A stretch of 8,716 nucleotides of DNA, taken from Methanobacteriota archaeon (GTDB lineage: Archaea > Halobacteriota > Methanosarcinia > Methanosarcinales > Methanoperedenaceae). A program made the position numbers and the translations under genes. Below the pieces are notes generated by a model that worked only from the letters and a program-made list of their open reading frames with translations, searched no databases and was not told the origin of the DNA. This document shows positions 6,462 to 8,716 of the stretch, piece by piece. Positions within the stretch are counted from its first letter, which is position 1, and every line of letters starts with the position of its first letter. The DNA lies in the NCBI GenBank assembly GCA_018900975.1, contig JAHIFK010000118.1:1-8716 (forward strand). The letters are read 5' to 3'.

Positions 6462-7502
6462 CTACCACACCAGCCTTAATTTCTTCAGGAAATCTGCGAT
6501 GCTTTTTAATGCTTCTGGTTTTATATTGCATGAAACATCATCGACTGCTATCAAACCCTGATTAGACAAACGGAAAATTATCTTGTCGACCTGAAAATCA
6601 GGCCCCAGGATCTCTGAAAGTTCATCACTATTGATGGATTTCATGGATAGAATAAGAAATAAAACAAATGACTCTTTATAATCAAGATCGATATTAAAAG
6701 ATACATCATTTATTTTACTTGGTTTGATGATCGGATATTCGAGGCTTTTGTTCCATATGATCTTCGCCACTCCCGGATTTCCATTTGAAATATGTTGTAT
6801 TTTTTCAAAAATTAGTTCCTCAATGCCAACTCTTTCTTCTTTTTTTAATAATCTGACTTTAAGGAGACTATAATTTAGTTTATAATAAGGTATATTAATG
6901 TTCTTTTCCAGAGGCTTTATAGAAATTGTGAATTTTCTTGGTTCAAAAACTTTCTCTTTTTCAAATTCAACATCCTCTTCGAATTTTATCTCATTAGCTT
7001 CATACTTTGATAATATGCTTTCTTTGACCTGATCTTTTGTGAATTTAGGCAGCTTTATCTGTACTGGAAAAATATCTCCTATATTGAAAACTTCGTCCAG
7101 ATAATTCCATGAATAAAGATTCCAGGTAGTAATGAAGATGTTGCTGGAAGTTACTACTGATCTTAAGAAATACTCCAGGTTTTCAAAACCGCCGATCTTG
7201 CGTTCATAAAGAAAATTACAATCGTCGATGATCACGACTCTTTTTGAATTCTCAGGGATCTTGATGTCTTCTTTGCTTTTAACTATCGATGAAAACGACA
7301 GCCTTGTTACCTTTTCCGAATTCATCTTTTCGATCACATCAAGGATGGTCGTCTTTCCCGCAAAGGGTTCAGATATTATTGCAATATTCAAATTTTGCCC
7401 ACACTCGAAATCAGCTATGGCTGTCTGGATCTTTGCTATTTCATCCAGGAATCCTATCATCTCTTTGACCGGCTCTTTTTTATCGCTATTCATATGATCC
7501 AA
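6462..7502 (-). CDS. P-loop ATPase of AAA+/STAND type with C-terminal winged helix
   Basis: A 346-residue soluble ATPase that I cannot name. The ATP site is readable: a Walker A variant SEPFAGKT (44-51), in which Ser replaces the first glycine, a Walker B VVIIDD (89-94), a sensor-1-like NIFITTWN (121-128) and a sensor-2-like NGNPGVAK (240-247), in the arrangement of archaeal AAA+/STAND ATPases. Residues about 275-345 look like a winged-helix module, suggesting DNA or protein contact. An acidic insert rich in Glu and Lys lies near 170-200. The listed start is TTG with AAGGGA 8 bases upstream; an ATG three codons in (7491-7493) is the alternative. Its TAG is directly followed by the ATG of an MscS channel, and a four-cysteine protein lies 41 bases upstream. 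A role in gating or controlling that channel is inferred, not shown. Confidence 0.75.
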   Translation of the reverse strand: MDHMNSDKKEPVKEMIGFLDEIAKIQTAIADFECGQNLNIAIISEPFAGKTTILDVIEKMNSEKVTRLSFSSIVKSKEDIKIPENSKRVVIIDDCNFLYERKIGGFENLEYFLRSVVTSSNIFITTWNLYSWNYLDEVFNIGDIFPVQIKLPKFTKDQVKESILSKYEANEIKFEEDVEFEKEKVFEPRKFTISIKPLEKNINIPYYKLNYSLLKVRLLKKEERVGIEELIFEKIQHISNGNPGVAKIIWNKSLEYPIIKPSKINDVSFNIDLDYKESFVLFLILSMKSINSDELSEILGPDFQVDKIIFRLSNQGLIAVDDVSCNIKPEALKSIADFLKKLRLVW

Positions 7503-7543
7503 TATTTAATTCCCTTATTTTGCCCGCGGTTTCTTATTTCCCT

Positions 7544-7714
7544 TTATGCAAGCATCTGCACAGCTTCCATCATATAATTGATCTTCTCAGCCTCGATTTT
7601 GTACTTATTGCACACAGGACATTTTTCAAGGTGTTTATCAAATGAAGCAGGATATTTACTTGCACACTCTTCACAGGCTATTGCCAACTTCTCTAACTCT
7701 TCTCTTGTTGTCAT
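7544..7714 (-). CDS. Small four-cysteine (zinc-ribbon-like) protein
   Basis: A 56-residue open frame beginning MTTREELEKLAIACEEC. Cysteines at 14, 17, 32 and 35 form CxxC-14x-CxxC, the layout of a zinc ribbon or similar metal site; His28 lies close to the second pair. Both flanks are amphipathic helices, so it could dimerise or bind a partner. The start is well supported: AGGAG lies at 7724-7728, nine bases before the ATG, and a TATA-like element lies further up. It ends 41 bases ahead of the ATPase on the same strand and is probably the first gene of that operon. Its size is below usual annotation thresholds. A real metal-binding protein is likely; its function, possibly regulatory for the operon, is unknown. 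Confidence 0.7.
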   Translation of the reverse strand: MTTREELEKLAIACEECASKYPASFDKHLEKCPVCNKYKIEAEKINYMMEAVQMLA

Positions 7715-7723
7715 GAAAAACAT

Positions 7724-7728
7724 CTCCT
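7724..7728 (-). promoter_or_regulatory. Ribosome binding site of the four-cysteine protein
   Basis: On the minus strand this reads AGGAG, extended to GGAGATG, nine bases ahead of the ATG. It is the main evidence that the small gene is translated. Confidence 0.7.
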
Positions 7729-7758
7729 GTGGAATATTGTAATTGTTGAATCAAATAC

Positions 7759-7770
7759 TTTATTATATTC
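7759..7770 (-). promoter_or_regulatory. Candidate TATA box for the ATPase-MscS-corA operon
   Basis: The minus strand reads GAATATAATAAA. A start of transcription about 25 bases downstream (near 7738) would leave a leader of roughly 24 bases containing the Shine-Dalgarno of the small protein. The 7715-7800 gap holds no other feature. Confidence 0.45.
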
Positions 7771-7800
7771 ATTAGAGATAACTTTCTTCCTGCATGATAT

Positions 7801-8571
7801 TCACAAACTATCCAGTATCACCGATTTTCCCCCAACAAATACAAGCTCCTCGAACTTCGCAGCTCTATTCTTGTGCATCAGATATGGCTCAACGATCCAT
7901 ACTCCATTCATCAGGGTGAGGTTGCTTGGGTTAATGAACGGAAATTTTTTTAAGATCAAGTATGAAAGCCCTGTTTCCGGATAATTTTCGAGAGGGTGTA
8001 TCCTGAAAAGGCGATGTCCTAGGGATATAAGTGGAGGAAAAAGGAGCCTGTAATTAGAGGTTTCACGAATAAGCTCCTGAGCGTAGCGGAATAGATCTGC
8101 AACCATCATCGTGTTATTTGCATGCTCAGCGATCTTGCGTGAAATATCACGCGCATACGTAACAAGCGCCTCAAGTTCAGGATTACTGCCAAAGACGTGA
8201 TTGGTGGTGTAATCTCCTGGATAGGTCATATAAATCGGAGCTATATCTATTAAGATGAAATCATCCTCTTTCAGAATGCGCTTATGTCTGGTCAGAAAGC
8301 CTGAGGTTAAAGCATACAGGCTACTCAATTTGGCGCTTCCTTCACCTACACCAATGACAGGCATGTGCCAGTGCTTCTTCACGTCATTGTCGCGGAAAAC
8401 CTTGAAAGCGACATCCTCTATATCCTTTTCACTCATACCAATTTCAATATTGTTAATGATCTCTTTGGTTAATACTTTAGCAAAGTTCCGTGCATCAAGA
8501 TATCCTTTAAGGTCTTTATTCTTAAAATTTAAATACATCGACTCTTCCATAAGACCTGTATTTTCAACCAC
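7801..8571 (-). CDS. M24 family metallopeptidase-like protein (Xaa-Pro peptidase/creatinase fold)
   Basis: A 256-residue protein with the pita-bread fold shared by methionine aminopeptidase, Xaa-Pro peptidase and creatinase. All five metal ligands can be placed: Asp109 (ILIDIAPIY), Asp120 (YPGDYTTNH, exactly 11 residues later as usual), His186 (SLGHRLF), Glu228 (WIVEP) and Glu241 (KFEELVFV). It lacks the N-terminal creatinase-like domain of full Xaa-Pro peptidases, so it is a catalytic domain alone, and may process peptides or an unrelated small molecule. No signal peptide or membrane segment is seen, so it is cytoplasmic. The listed start is GTG, without a Shine-Dalgarno and consistent with a leaderless message; ATG at codons 8 or 12 (8550, 8538) is possible. 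A TATA-like box is about 27 bases upstream. It precedes the four-cysteine gene by 86 bases. Confidence 0.9.
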   Translation of the reverse strand: MVENTGLMEESMYLNFKNKDLKGYLDARNFAKVLTKEIINNIEIGMSEKDIEDVAFKVFRDNDVKKHWHMPVIGVGEGSAKLSSLYALTSGFLTRHKRILKEDDFILIDIAPIYMTYPGDYTTNHVFGSNPELEALVTYARDISRKIAEHANNTMMVADLFRYAQELIRETSNYRLLFPPLISLGHRLFRIHPLENYPETGLSYLILKKFPFINPSNLTLMNGVWIVEPYLMHKNRAAKFEELVFVGGKSVILDSL

Positions 8572-8594
8572 TTTGAAATGTATGGTGATTGAAA

Positions 8595-8609
8595 CATATA
8601 AATATATTG
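8595..8609 (-). promoter_or_regulatory. TATA box of the M24 gene
   Basis: The minus strand reads CAATATATTTATATG, close to the archaeal TATA consensus. A transcription start about 25 bases downstream falls near 8573, right at the GTG start or about 23 bases ahead of the alternative ATG at 8548-8550. Confidence 0.5.
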
Positions 8610-8617
8610 TAAGGAAA

Positions 8618-8646
8618 TGATATAAGGTAATAATATCATAATATTA
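8618..8646. promoter_or_regulatory. Overlapping AT-rich inverted repeats in a divergent promoter
   Basis: TGATAT-9x-ATATCA (8618-8638) and TAATAT-4x-ATATTA (8631-8646) lie between the M24 promoter and a possible plus-strand start. They could be binding sites of a dimeric regulator. Low sequence complexity makes chance occurrence quite possible. Confidence 0.3.
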
Positions 8647-8656
8647 ATTGTATCTT

Positions 8657-8716
8657 ATGTCACTCATGTCACTATCCTGGTTAAAGAATTCTGTGATCAC
8701 AGAAGTAGTCTCAGCA
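8657..8716 (+). CDS. Possible 5' end of a plus-strand gene, cut by the window
   Basis: An open frame from ATG at 8657-8659 runs 20 codons to the window edge (MSLMSLSWLKNSVITEVVSA). It follows an AT-rich upstream with a TATA-like GATATAAGG about 35 bases before, so a leaderless or short-leader message divergent from the M24 gene is possible. No Shine-Dalgarno is present and twenty codons are too few to recognise a family. Confidence 0.3.
   Translation, partial: MSLMSLSWLKNSVITEVVSA

Noticed and set aside
7228..7577. Plus-strand open frames at 7228-7497 and 7395-7577
   Set aside because: These are antisense shadows of the ATPase and the small cysteine protein, with no ribosome binding site or recognisable domain.
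1..8716. tRNA, rRNA, CRISPR array, insertion sequence or prophage
   Set aside because: No cloverleaf, ribosomal motif, regularly spaced repeat, transposase or integrase was found by reading either strand.

Overview
The window most resembles archaeal DNA, probably from a methanogen or anaerobic methane oxidiser of the Methanosarcinales. That taxonomic placement is inference. The grounds are a DUF211 protein (an archaeal family), TATA-like boxes about 25 bases ahead of plausible transcription starts, tight gene packing, and Shine-Dalgarno sites matching the archaeal 16S tail. No rRNA, tRNA, CRISPR array, insertion sequence or transposase was seen.

Layout. (1) Positions 9-2449, minus strand, transcribed right to left: an uncharacterised 395-residue coiled-coil protein, a tandem universal stress protein, and a DUF211 protein. 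(2) 2450-2711 is a divergent intergenic region with a perfect 14-base palindrome and short repeats. (3) 2712-4564, plus strand: two MscS-family channel genes 4 bases apart. The second has its first membrane segment in one frame and the rest in another, so it is frameshifted or decayed. (4) 4580-7714, minus strand, convergent with (3): a 56-residue four-cysteine protein missed by ordinary length cut-offs, a P-loop ATPase of AAA+/STAND type, a third MscS-type channel whose ATG directly abuts the ATPase stop codon, and a CorA metal transporter one base further on. (5) 7801-8571, minus strand: a minimal M24 (aminopeptidase-fold) enzyme with all five metal ligands. (6) 8572-8716: an AT-rich, probably divergent promoter region and perhaps the first 20 codons of another plus-strand gene.

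Functionally the window is dominated by envelope and ion stress: three different MscS channels, one CorA transporter and a universal stress protein. The most distinctive unit is the ATPase-MscS-CorA cassette, whose junctions of 0 and 1 base suggest tightly coupled translation. I infer that the ATPase may control or sense on behalf of the channel. I do not recognise this as a named system, and nothing in the sequence proves a regulatory link.
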